Source: CAVSWN01 sp046728115 (GTDB lineage Bacteria > Acidobacteriota > Vicinamibacteria > Vicinamibacterales > CAVVIG01). Taken from it: a stretch of 13,594 bases of DNA. A program made the position numbers and the translations under genes. The notes under the pieces are model-generated. The model saw only the letters and a list, made by a program, of their open reading frames with translations, had not been told where the DNA came from and ran no database searches. Position 1 is the first letter of the stretch; each line of letters opens with the position of its first letter. Below are positions 6,632 to 13,411 of the stretch, in pieces. Location of the stretch: assembly GCA_046728115.1 (NCBI GenBank), contig JBKPDW010000555.1, positions 1-13,594 of the forward strand, in the 5' to 3' direction.

Positions 6632-7999
6632 ATGCGCAACTCGCGGAGACCTGCAGCCCGCCCGGCGTGGCGGTTGGAGCGTGTCCGCATTGACGTCGGG
6701 GATCCCATCCTGATCCTGATTCTTGCCGTCGGCCTCGCCCTTGGCGTGCTCGTCGGCTGGCTGGCCGCCAGGCCCGCGCAGGCGCGTCTTCAAAGCGAAC
6801 TCGAAAAGGATCGTGCCGTTCACGCCGAGCGGCTGAAGGCGTATCAGGATGCCGAGCAGAATCTTCGCGCGTCCTTTCAAGCGCTGAGCGCCGAAGCGCT
6901 GCACACGAACAATGAAGCATTCCTCACGCTGGCCGAAACGCGCCTCCGTCAGGCGCGGACCGAAACCACGACGGACATCGATGCGCGCAAGAAAGCCATC
7001 GAGGATTTGCTGGCGCCGATGGCGAAGACGCTGGAGCAGGTCGATCGCGATCTTCGCGACGCCGAACGCCGCCGCGTCGAAGGCGGCGCGACGCTGCTCG
7101 AAAAAATCGCGGCGCTCGACGTGGCCGGCCAGACGCTGCGCGACGAGACACGCCGGCTGACCGACGCGCTCAAGAAGCCCGGTGTCCGCGGCCGCTGGGG
7201 CGAGCTTCAGCTCAAGCGAGTCGTCGAGCTTGCCGGCATGCTCGAGCACTGCGATTTCGAGGAGCAGCACACGGTGACCAACGAGGATCGCCGCATGCGG
7301 CCCGACGTGATCGTTCGTCTCCCGGGCGGCAAGCGCATCGTCGTGGACGCCAAAGTGCCGCTCGACTCGTATTTGCGGGCGCTCGACGCGTCGGACGAGA
7401 CGGCCCGCCGCACGCTCCTCGGCGACCACGCTCGTCAGGTGCGCGCGCACCTGACGCAGCTCGCGGCGAAGGACTACGCCGTGCACGTGCAGCCGAGTCC
7501 CGACTTCGTATTGATGTTCCTGCCGGGCGAGATGTTCTTCAGCGCGGCGCTTGAGCACGATCCCGCGCTGATCGAGTTCGGCGTCGAGAAACGCGTGATC
7601 CCTGCCAGCCCGACGACCTTGATCGCGCTGCTGCGCGCCGTGGCCTACGGCTGGCAGCAGGAAGCGGTCGCCCGCGATGCGCGGCAGATCGCCGAGCAGG
7701 GCCGCAAACTGTACGAGGCCGTCGGAAAGCTTGCAGAGCACGTCGACCGCCTTGGCAGCCGGCTGCGCGGAAGCATCGAGGCCTACAACGATGCCATCGG
7801 GTCGCTCGAAGGCAACGTGCTCGTGAAGGCCCGCAGGTTCAAGGAATTGCAGGCCGCCAACGGCCACGAAGAGATCAGGGCGCTCGAACCGATCGATCGC
7901 GTCCCCCGCATGCTGCAGGCCGCGGAGTTGACCGACGGCCTTCCCTTCAACGATGGCGACGAGACGGAAATCGAAGACACCACCTCGCCCGTCCGATAA
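6632..7999 (+). CDS. rmuC: DNA recombination protein RmuC
   Basis: A 455-residue protein of the RmuC family, thought to limit recombination between inverted repeats and to carry a PD-(D/E)xK-type nuclease core. A single membrane helix at about 25-43 (PILILILAVGLALGVLVGW) anchors it. A long coiled coil follows (about 50-180). The RmuC core runs from GVRGRWGELQLKRVVELAGM (184-203) through PDVIVRLPGGKRIVVDAK, where Asp225 and the D239-x-K241 pair fit the nuclease motif, to FLPGEMFFSAAL, PTTLIALLRAVAYGWQQE and a final helical segment. Length is typical. The ATG at 6632 leaves a normal N-terminal anchor; a TTG about 13 codons later is a possible alternative. The 3' end overlaps the GIY-YIG gene by 47 bp in another frame. 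Confidence 0.93.
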   Translation: MRNSRRPAARPAWRLERVRIDVGDPILILILAVGLALGVLVGWLAARPAQARLQSELEKDRAVHAERLKAYQDAEQNLRASFQALSAEALHTNNEAFLTLAETRLRQARTETTTDIDARKKAIEDLLAPMAKTLEQVDRDLRDAERRRVEGGATLLEKIAALDVAGQTLRDETRRLTDALKKPGVRGRWGELQLKRVVELAGMLEHCDFEEQHTVTNEDRRMRPDVIVRLPGGKRIVVDAKVPLDSYLRALDASDETARRTLLGDHARQVRAHLTQLAAKDYAVHVQPSPDFVLMFLPGEMFFSAALEHDPALIEFGVEKRVIPASPTTLIALLRAVAYGWQQEAVARDARQIAEQGRKLYEAVGKLAEHVDRLGSRLRGSIEAYNDAIGSLEGNVLVKARRFKELQAANGHEEIRALEPIDRVPRMLQAAELTDGLPFNDGDETEIEDTTSPVR

Positions 8000-8300
8000 T
8001 CGGGTTCCGGCTCGGCCGTCCGGCCACCACAACGTGTACGTCGTCTACTTGCGAAATCCGAAAGGCGATGGGAAGGCCGGGTACTACGTCGGCATGACCG
8101 GTTTGTCGCCCGAGAAGCGATTCGAGAACCACAAGCGCGGTATCAAGGCGGCGCGAGTCGTCGTGCGGTGCGGTGAACGGCTCGTTCCACGGCTCTACGC
8201 ACACCTCAACCCGATGCCGTACGCCAAGGCAGTGGCGATGGAAGTGGCGCTGGCAGACAGCCTTCGGAAGCGCGGGTTCCTGGTCTACGGCGGTCATTGA
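7953..8300 (+). CDS. GIY-YIG domain protein
   Basis: A 115-residue protein with one small GIY-YIG nuclease-type domain. The usual GIY and YIG strands appear as VYVVYL (Y32) and GYYVGMTG (Y45). They are followed by the catalytic-type Arg and His in KRFENHKRG (R56, H60) and the metal-binding-type Glu in AVAMEVALADSL (E97), so the active site looks complete. The first 25 residues are basic and probably disordered. Family members range from repair and restriction nucleases to UPF0213/YhbQ-like proteins; no partner domain is present to narrow the role. It begins inside the last 47 bases of rmuC and its TGA overlaps the next ATG (TGATG), so the three genes are probably one transcript with coupled translation. 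A later GTG start at 8034 would also keep most of the domain. Confidence 0.82.
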   Translation: MATRRKSKTPPRPSDNRVPARPSGHHNVYVVYLRNPKGDGKAGYYVGMTGLSPEKRFENHKRGIKAARVVVRCGERLVPRLYAHLNPMPYAKAVAMEVALADSLRKRGFLVYGGH

Positions 8301-8872
8301 TGCAATTGCGTCTCCCACTCGTCGCTCGGGCCGACAGTCTGCCGCTGCACTTCGTCAGACACCCGAAAGCCCGCCGCTACATTCTCCGGATGGAGGACGA
8401 CGGCAGTGTGCGGGTCACGGTGCCTCGGTGGGGATCGAAGCGGGAGGCCGCGCAGTTCGCAACCAGCCAGCGGGCCTGGATCGAAAGGGAGTGGTGCCGG
8501 CTCGAATTGGAGCGCCAGCGGACGAGCGCGTTTCCAGCCGCGAGCGTGATCGATCGAGATTCGCTGGAGCGCGCGAAGCGCGAGTTACCGGCGCGACTCT
8601 CGGAACTTGCGGCGCAGCATCAGCTGAGCGTGTCGCGCGTCAGCGTACGAAACCAGAAGTGGCGATGGGGATCGTGTTCGCGCTCCGGGCACATCTGCCT
8701 GAACTGGCGGCTCGTGTTGATGCCGGAGTGGATTCGCGACTACGTCATCATCCACGAGCTGATGCATCTCAAACGCATGGATCATTCACCGCGGTTCTGG
8801 AAACTCGTTGCGGGGGCGTGTCCGGACTATCGGGCGGCGCGCGCGTGGCTCAGGATTTTTCGCCACGCTTGA
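8300..8872 (+). CDS. YgjP/SprT-like zinc metallopeptidase
   Basis: A 190-residue protein of the YgjP-like (DUF45, M48-type) family. The N-terminal half is a small beta-rich region typical of the family (RHPKARRYILRMEDDGSVRV) followed by a helical linker. The C-terminal half carries VRNQKWRWGSCS, LNWRLVLMP and the zinc site HELMHLKRMDHS with H152, catalytic E153, H156 and H162, then PRFWKLVA. All expected catalytic residues are present, so it should be an active gluzincin-type protease in the cytoplasm. Related SprT-like enzymes degrade DNA-protein crosslinks; the natural substrate of YgjP proteins is not established. ATG at 8300 overlaps the GIY-YIG stop by one base. The 3' end overlaps the convergent AsmA-like gene by 23 bp, with no terminator between. 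Confidence 0.9.
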   Translation: MQLRLPLVARADSLPLHFVRHPKARRYILRMEDDGSVRVTVPRWGSKREAAQFATSQRAWIEREWCRLELERQRTSAFPAASVIDRDSLERAKRELPARLSELAAQHQLSVSRVSVRNQKWRWGSCSRSGHICLNWRLVLMPEWIRDYVIIHELMHLKRMDHSPRFWKLVAGACPDYRAARAWLRIFRHA

Positions 8873-10472
8873 ACACCCGACCGACATCGAGGCCAAAATC
8901 CGGGTTGCTTCGGGTGCCGCGGACGCGAATCGGAATGGTGCTGCCACCGCCGCGTCTCCGGAAGATCGGATCCACGGCCTTCAAGAGAAACGAACTGATG
9001 CCTCCTTGCGTCTGCGACACCTTCGCGTCCATATCGAGCGTGCCCCGAAACGCGAGCGTTTCGGGTTTCAAGGCGTACTCTCCGGCGAGCTGCACCTTCG
9101 CGCCAGGCACGCTGAACGTCAATCCCTCGGCGGCGAGTTTGCCGTTCGCCAGCTTGAAGCGACCCTGAAAATCCGAGACGACATGATCCTGCAGCTCGCC
9201 GGGTGCCCGTCCGCGGCTGCGGCGACTCAACTCGTCGATCTTCTGCTGCACGTCGAAGTTCGTGAATCGCACCCGCGCCATCGCGAACTGCCCATCGAGG
9301 CGCAATCTGTCCACAACATCCGCATGACCGGGCGGCAGCACGAACTTGGTCCTCAGCTTCAGCGCCCCGCGCATCGGCGTCGACGCCTTGATGGCCATGT
9401 GCATCACGTCCTCGATCCGCGCCTTGTCCATCGTGATGTCGAGCGACACGATCCGGCCGCGAGCGCCGGGTGGCGCGCCGATGACGCTGCCTTTCGCAAC
9501 CAGCTGGGATTCGAGAAATCTGGCGTCGATGCGATCGAGGTAGGTATCGCCATCGGTACCGTCGACCGTCGCTTGATACGAGGTGTGAAGCGGAAACGGA
9601 TGGCCGCCGAGCTTGATGGTGAAATCCGGTGTGTCGGTCTCGCCGTTCACCACGAGGCGTCCGAGGGCGCCCACGAACCGCCCGCGCGCGGACAGCATCC
9701 CGCTGATTCCATTGAAGACGCCGAGGTCGGCCTTTGCAAATGTGAACGTGCCGTCGAGCGGCGTCCGGCCTGGATTGTCCGTCTCCCATGGGCCGAAGCT
9801 CCCGGACGTTGCGATCTCGCCGGGAGGGACGCCGTTGGTCAGCGTGGCCTCAAAGGGCATTTTCTGGCCGGCCCCGACGGTGTGCATTCGCAATGCGTGA
9901 ACGGCCCACACGCGCGGTGCCTTCGCCGGCTTGCCCGGGAGAATCACGACCTGCGCGCCGTTCGCGTCCAACGTATCGATCACCACGCCGGCGACGCTCA
10001 CGGGGTTGCCTGGTGATGGCTGATCGGCGCGAGCGCCGGCCTGATCAACGGGCCTGTGAGGTCCGCGGATCTTGCTAGAACTTTCCGTGTGGTCGTCGGG
10101 CGGCACCGAGACGACGAGCCCGTTCACCGTGACGTGTGCGACATGTTGACGGACGATCCCGAGCAGCTCGGCCTCGACCGTAAAGCTCGAGATCGAGATC
10201 AGAGGCTGTGGGTCGTTGCGCCCACGGCGTCGGATCGTCAGTTGCGACCCATCTGCGCGGACTTGCGGAAAGACGTGCCAATGAAGGTCGCCGAGTGTGA
10301 CATCCGCATCGAGACGAGCCGACAGCGTGTCGATCATTCGATGCCGCAGGGCGTCCGAGGTCAACGGCACGGCTGCGACAATGACCACGACCGCGCCGAC
10401 GACAAAAGCGAGCAGCCCGACAATTGTCCACGCCCATACGCTGCGGCGACGCACGATGCGATCGTATCCCAA
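8850..10472 (-). CDS. AsmA-family membrane-anchored envelope protein
   Basis: A protein of about 540 residues with a basic start, one N-terminal membrane helix (about 13-37, WTIVGLLAFVVGAVVVIVAAVPL), and a long beta-rich remainder. The segment after the helix (ALRHRMIDTLSARLDADVTLGDLHWHVFPQVRADGSQLTIRRRG) is the AsmA N-terminal signature. Repeated pseudo-symmetric strands and the C-terminal AEGLTFSVPGAKVQLAGEYALKPETLAFRGTLDMDAKVSQ are the family's tail. AsmA-like proteins are believed to bridge inner and outer membranes and move lipids. The start is uncertain: TTG at 10472 gives the fullest N-terminus, but GTG at 10454 lies six bases after a TACGAT and would also keep the helix. It begins 18 bp after the zinc-ribbon gene in the same direction, so it closes a four-gene unit. 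Confidence 0.85.
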   Translation of the reverse strand: MGYDRIVRRRSVWAWTIVGLLAFVVGAVVVIVAAVPLTSDALRHRMIDTLSARLDADVTLGDLHWHVFPQVRADGSQLTIRRRGRNDPQPLISISSFTVEAELLGIVRQHVAHVTVNGLVVSVPPDDHTESSSKIRGPHRPVDQAGARADQPSPGNPVSVAGVVIDTLDANGAQVVILPGKPAKAPRVWAVHALRMHTVGAGQKMPFEATLTNGVPPGEIATSGSFGPWETDNPGRTPLDGTFTFAKADLGVFNGISGMLSARGRFVGALGRLVVNGETDTPDFTIKLGGHPFPLHTSYQATVDGTDGDTYLDRIDARFLESQLVAKGSVIGAPPGARGRIVSLDITMDKARIEDVMHMAIKASTPMRGALKLRTKFVLPPGHADVVDRLRLDGQFAMARVRFTNFDVQQKIDELSRRSRGRAPGELQDHVVSDFQGRFKLANGKLAAEGLTFSVPGAKVQLAGEYALKPETLAFRGTLDMDAKVSQTQGGISSFLLKAVDPIFRRRGGGSTIPIRVRGTRSNPDFGLDVGRVFKRGEKS

Positions 10473-10490
10473 CCGGCGCAGGCGCCGACG

Positions 10491-10907
10491 TCAATGAATC
10501 GCGCCGCTGTGCTGATCGGCGCACGACTGACACACACCTTCGTCGTGCAGCCACTCGGGTGCGGTGCGCTGGCCGCAGTAATGGCACGTTTGATATGACG
10601 CGAGCCGTGCTTCGCGCGCGCCTTTGATGAGCGCCCCGATGGCGCTCAGCAGCGCGTTTTCGGGAAGGCGGCGCCACTTGATGGCGCCGACACGCCTCGG
10701 CTTGGCTCTGAACCTGAACGGTGTTTCCCAGACGCCAGCGAACTCGGAGATGACGAGACTCGAGTGCGTGAGGAGCGCGACGACCTCCGCCGGGTCGCCG
10801 CCGATGAACTGTACCGATCCATCGGCCTGCGGCTGTTGGTCGACCGGCGCCGGCAGGTGGGAATTGAGGAAAGCGATCAGTTCTTCGAACCGCTCGGGAA
10901 CGTCCAC
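10491..10907 (-). CDS. Hypothetical protein with C-terminal zinc ribbon
   Basis: A 138-residue protein from a GTG start. The first 95 residues are mixed alpha/beta with no family I recognise (ERFEELIAFLNSHLPAPV, then VQFIGGDPAEVVALLTHSS). The last 30 residues contain two Cys pairs, CHYCG and CQSCAD, separated by 18 residues, forming a compact zinc ribbon of the kind seen in small RNA- or DNA-associated proteins. It starts nine bp after the aminopeptidase stop and ends 18 bp before the AsmA-like gene, so it is probably cotranscribed with both. No signal peptide or membrane segment is present. The function is unknown; zinc binding is likely. Confidence 0.72.
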   Translation of the reverse strand: MDVPERFEELIAFLNSHLPAPVDQQPQADGSVQFIGGDPAEVVALLTHSSLVISEFAGVWETPFRFRAKPRRVGAIKWRRLPENALLSAIGALIKGAREARLASYQTCHYCGQRTAPEWLHDEGVCQSCADQHSGAIH

Positions 10908-10916
10908 GATCGCAAA

Positions 10917-12089
10917 TCAAGGCACGCGAAGCGATCCGCCTTGGACCCACTCCGTGGCTCCAATGTGGACCGTCAAATCGGTGAAGAAATTCCAACGGTA
11001 GTATCCGCCGCCGACCGCGCCGCCGAGCTCGCTGTTGTCGCCAAGCGACAGGCGGACGACGCCGGCGCCATATCCGTAGTACGGAATCCACGGACCGCGC
11101 TCGGGAACGGCGAGCAACGGGTTGAAACCGAGAGCGAATTCGCGGAACGCGCGGCCGGCGGTACCTGCGCGCTGCATTTCGGCTTCAACGGCTTCTTTGC
11201 CGCGCTGGGCGGTCACGTCGACGACGCGTCCTTTCGAGAACCGCAAGACGAGACCTTCGACAGGCTGTCCATCCCACTGCGACGGCGGGAACGCGAGGGT
11301 GCCGTCGACGGTGTCCTCAACCGGCGCCACGCGAACTGCGCCGGCCGGCAGTTCGATTTCGTGATCGATCAGCACAGCGCCGCGCGCGGCGCGAGCCTTC
11401 GACGCATCTCCGTCCTGCAGGTTCACTGGCCGGTCGCCCGCGCGAAAGCGCAGGTCGGTGCCGGCTGCCGACGTGATGTGCACGTCGCCGGTTTTGAGCG
11501 CTGCCGCGAAGCGGCGTTCGACGTCGCCAAGCGCCTTGTAGTCGGTCGTCAGCAACGCGCGCTGGTACAAGGCGTCGATCTCGAATCGCGGGGGAATCGG
11601 CTGGCCGGCGATGGGATACGCACTCCCGCCTTCAACCCAGTGGAAATGGATCGTGCGACGGCCTCGGCGCTCCGTCAGATCGTCCTTCAGCCAGTCCTGC
11701 ATCGCGAGGTACGCGGGATGCGAGGTGTTCGCGCCAGGCATCATGATCGCGGCGTCGACGTCGCGGAACATGGCCTTGTAATGCGCCCGCGCTTCGCGCG
11801 CGCCCTTGCCAAGGACCAACGGATCGAAGGACTGCGGCACGGGTTCGCGCAGCACGTCGACGACGCCGAGGTCGATGCCGCCGCCGCGCATCATTTCGTA
11901 GCGGATGAACGGCTGCAAGTCTTCGAACAGGCCGGGGTGCGCTATCGATAACACGCGTTCGCCGGGCGTCAGCGCCAGCTGCTGGACGATCCGGTGCGCG
12001 ATGGCCGGGTAGTCGAGCGTCAGGCGCGGCTGAGCGGCCGCGGCAGGCCCGAGCGCGAACGCGAGGAGGATGAAAGCCGTGTGGCGCAC
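10917..12089 (-). CDS. Secreted M29-like aminopeptidase, metal site partly altered
   Basis: A 390-residue protein with a clear signal peptide (RHTAFILLAFALGPAAAAQ, cleavage near residue 19 or 20). The mature part begins YPAIAHRIVQQLALTPGERVL, followed by a region in the style of thermophilic/M29 aminopeptidases (AmpS, PepS). E258 in APVEDTVDGT and E317 in REFALGFNP fit the two conserved glutamates, and H375 in DLTVHIG may be one histidine. As recalled from the family, a His before LALG corresponds here to Arg346 (VVRLSLGDN), and the Asp of HxD appears as Gly377. The zinc/cobalt centre may thus be incomplete or arranged differently, as alignment to M29 structures could show. The GTG start overlaps the upstream TAG stop by one base (TAGTG), giving close coupling. 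Confidence 0.78.
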   Translation of the reverse strand: MRHTAFILLAFALGPAAAAQPRLTLDYPAIAHRIVQQLALTPGERVLSIAHPGLFEDLQPFIRYEMMRGGGIDLGVVDVLREPVPQSFDPLVLGKGAREARAHYKAMFRDVDAAIMMPGANTSHPAYLAMQDWLKDDLTERRGRRTIHFHWVEGGSAYPIAGQPIPPRFEIDALYQRALLTTDYKALGDVERRFAAALKTGDVHITSAAGTDLRFRAGDRPVNLQDGDASKARAARGAVLIDHEIELPAGAVRVAPVEDTVDGTLAFPPSQWDGQPVEGLVLRFSKGRVVDVTAQRGKEAVEAEMQRAGTAGRAFREFALGFNPLLAVPERGPWIPYYGYGAGVVRLSLGDNSELGGAVGGGYYRWNFFTDLTVHIGATEWVQGGSLRVP

Positions 12090-12391
12090 TACGACCCGCG
12101 TCGAATCTTCTCGATCTTTGCGTCGCGCTCGGACGAGAGACGTTCGCGGTCGCGGCGGTAATGGGCGTCGAGCGCCGCCCGCGCCTCGGGATCCACCGTG
12201 GTGCGCAGCGCGGACTGGTGCAGGACCTCCTGCTCGGCGAGCTTCGCCTCGTAGAAGTTTCGCACCTCCGCGATAGCGGCTTTCTGCGCGTCGGTGATCG
12301 GCCGAGTCTCGATGCCGGCTTCCGCATCTTTCTGGCGGAGCCGCTCCATCGCCAGCTCATAGGCCGACTTCATCGGCTTGTCGTCAGGCAT
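12089..12391 (-). CDS. Small helical hypothetical protein
   Basis: A 100-residue, strongly charged, mostly helical protein with no Cys and no hydrophobic segment: MPDDKPMKSAYELAMERLRQ, then KAAIAEVRNFYEAKLAEQEV and ALDAHYRRDRERLSSERDAK. The central and final parts look coiled-coil. I do not recognise the family. ATG at 12391 is preferred because a helical domain starts there, although the Met six residues later (12373) is also possible, and the frame stays open to 12460. The stop overlaps the aminopeptidase GTG by one base. Because the two are coupled and both precede the zinc-ribbon and AsmA-like genes, it probably leads that unit, but nothing in the protein tells its function. No Shine-Dalgarno sequence is visible. 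Confidence 0.75.
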   Translation of the reverse strand: MPDDKPMKSAYELAMERLRQKDAEAGIETRPITDAQKAAIAEVRNFYEAKLAEQEVLHQSALRTTVDPEARAALDAHYRRDRERLSSERDAKIEKIRRGS

Positions 12392-12401
12392 CGCGCCAGG
12401 A

Positions 12402-12407
12402 ATAGTA
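12402..12407 (-). promoter_or_regulatory. Possible -10 box for the 12391-to-8850 operon
   Basis: Read on the minus strand this is TACTAT, a good -10 hexamer, ten bases before the ATG at 12391. The -35 position is poor. It would give a leader of only a few bases and would drive the four-gene unit separately from the metallothionein upstream. Confidence 0.3.
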
Positions 12408-12515
12408 CCTCGTTCTGTCGTCCTGGTGCCGGCCCTGAGACTCTCGAACACTGGGAACATCGAGGATCAAATTCTCGACCGCCGTGTCCTCCGTGGCCCC
12501 GGGGGGAGAATGTCC

Positions 12516-12665
12516 TCATCGGCAGGCCGGGTGCCGGCACTCACATCGCAGCTCGGTCTGCTGGCCTTTCTCTTTGCAATGCTCGCTGCAGTACTTGCCG
12601 TAGGGTCCGCCTTTTTTGACCATGCATTCGCACGCCGGATGAGCGCATTTTGCGGACTCAGCCAT
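12516..12665 (-). CDS. Bacterial metallothionein-like protein
   Basis: A 49-residue protein, MAESAKCAHPACECMVKKGG at the start, with Cys at 7, 12, 14, 26, 30, 41, 43 and 48 and His at 9, 29 and 45. The arrangement C-x-H-P-x-C-x-C, then GPYGKYCSEHCKEKG, then CECRHPAC matches the bacterial metallothionein (SmtA/BmtA) family, which binds several zinc, cadmium or copper ions through Cys clusters. The second motif, with a Tyr-Cys helix end, is the zinc-finger-like part of that fold. ATG at 12665 has a perfect GGAGG Shine-Dalgarno sequence seven bases upstream. It lies 124 bp before the small helical gene on the same strand and is transcribed away from the broken phosphatidyltransferase. The Cys/His pattern makes this secure despite its size. 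Confidence 0.9.
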   Translation of the reverse strand: MAESAKCAHPACECMVKKGGPYGKYCSEHCKEKGQQTELRCECRHPACR

Positions 12666-12672
12666 CGCGGAA

Positions 12673-12677
12673 CCTCC
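12673..12677 (-). promoter_or_regulatory. Strong Shine-Dalgarno sequence of the metallothionein
   Basis: GGAGG on the minus strand, seven bases before the ATG at 12665. It stands out in this window because most other starts have no recognisable ribosome-binding site, and it decides the start of the short gene. Confidence 0.85.
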
Positions 12678-12684
12678 AGCACGC

Positions 12685-12690
12685 ATCATA
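12685..12690 (-). promoter_or_regulatory. Likely -10 box of the metallothionein
   Basis: TATGAT on the minus strand, 19 bases upstream of the ATG, with the Shine-Dalgarno sequence between. The -35 zone contains the palindrome GGGATCCC (12708-12715) rather than a TTGACA-like hexamer, so an activator or metal-responsive regulator could act there. This second point is speculative. Confidence 0.4.
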
Positions 12691-12763
12691 CGCCTCAGCG
12701 TTACGCCGGGATCCCCGTGAGCCGGGGGCCGCGCGATTTCGCATCCAGCCGCAGGGGGTTCGC

Positions 12764-13411
12764 GTGCACCATGTCCGCGAGCACCGCAGCGTTCTTGCAG
12801 CCGGACGCTTGCTCATCCGTATGCGGCGCCGCCTGCTCTGGGTCACTCAGACCGCCTTGACGGCAATGGCCTCGTCGCGACGCTGGCCGCCGGAGCGGCG
12901 TTTGCCGCAATGCCATGGGGATCGGCGTACCACGTTGCGTTGGCGCTCATAGCGAATTCGTTCGGCGACAGTCTCGATGGAACGCTGGCGAGCATCCGCG
13001 ATCGGCAGCGTCCCCGATACGGCTGCCACCTCGATTACGGAGTCGATCTGGCGCCGACGCGGCGCTGTTCGTCCGCGTCGCCGCTTCATCACTGATGACG
13101 CCCGTGATCGCGAACGGTCTGCTTGGCGGCCTCCTGTACGTCGCCGCCGAGAGTTATGTCGCGACCGCAAGCAGCGGCACGTTCCGAATGTTGTTCGCCG
13201 GCGATGGACCGCCCGAATTCCGCATGTTGCTTCGTTGCGGGCGCCGTCCCCGTGGCGCCGGTCCGTCGCTGTCGATATCCGGACATCGCGCTCTGCTGTT
13301 AGACGTGGGCGGCACGTCGCGATCGCCGGCCTCAGCTGCGCGTTTGTGGTGTCAGCCGTCCGGAACGGGGCGCTGTACAGAGCCGAACCGTTGCCCGATA
13401 AAATGACGTAA
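12764..13411 (+). pseudogene. CDP-alcohol phosphatidyltransferase pseudogene with several frameshifts
   Basis: Pieces of one protein can be followed through three frames. Frame of 12764: VHHVREHRSVLAAGRLL, then a segment ending QTALTAM. After a lost base near 12868: GLVATLAAGAAFAAMPWGSA and on to the family motif DSLDGTLASIRDRQRPRYG with CHLDYGVD. After a shift near 13050: GADAALFVRVAASSLMTPVI, then LLYVAAESYVATASSGTFRM. Around 13238-13260 the frame flips away (AGAVPVA) and back (SGHRALLLDVGG). After 13311: HVAIAGLSCAFVVSAVRNGA, ALYRAEPLP and a TAA stop at 13409. The whole is about the length of a normal CDP-alcohol phosphatidyltransferase, an inner-membrane enzyme of phospholipid synthesis. 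In the signature D-x2-D-G-x2-A-R the Arg is Ser. No single intact frame covers the domain. It is not functional as read. Confidence 0.75.
13399..13404 (+). promoter_or_regulatory. Possible -10 box for the gene at the right edge
   Basis: TAAAAT lies six bases before the ATG at 13411, with no Shine-Dalgarno sequence, as for a leaderless mRNA. It also falls within the last codons of the broken upstream gene, so readthrough coupled translation was once possible. Confidence 0.3.

Noticed and set aside
6329..8032. Minus-strand open frame of 567 codons opposite rmuC
   Set aside because: Antisense to a well-recognised gene; length is explained by high GC content.
10600..11813. Shared peptide KGAREAR in two neighbouring proteins as a repeat
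   Set aside because: Seven residues with different flanks; likely chance in Ala/Arg-rich sequence.
10764..11951. Plus-strand open frame of 395 codons opposite the aminopeptidase
   Set aside because: Overlaps a signal-peptide-bearing gene on the other strand and has no recognisable motif.
12713..12727. GC-rich stem-loop CCCCG/CGGGG as a terminator
   Set aside because: The stem is five pairs with no T-run on either strand.
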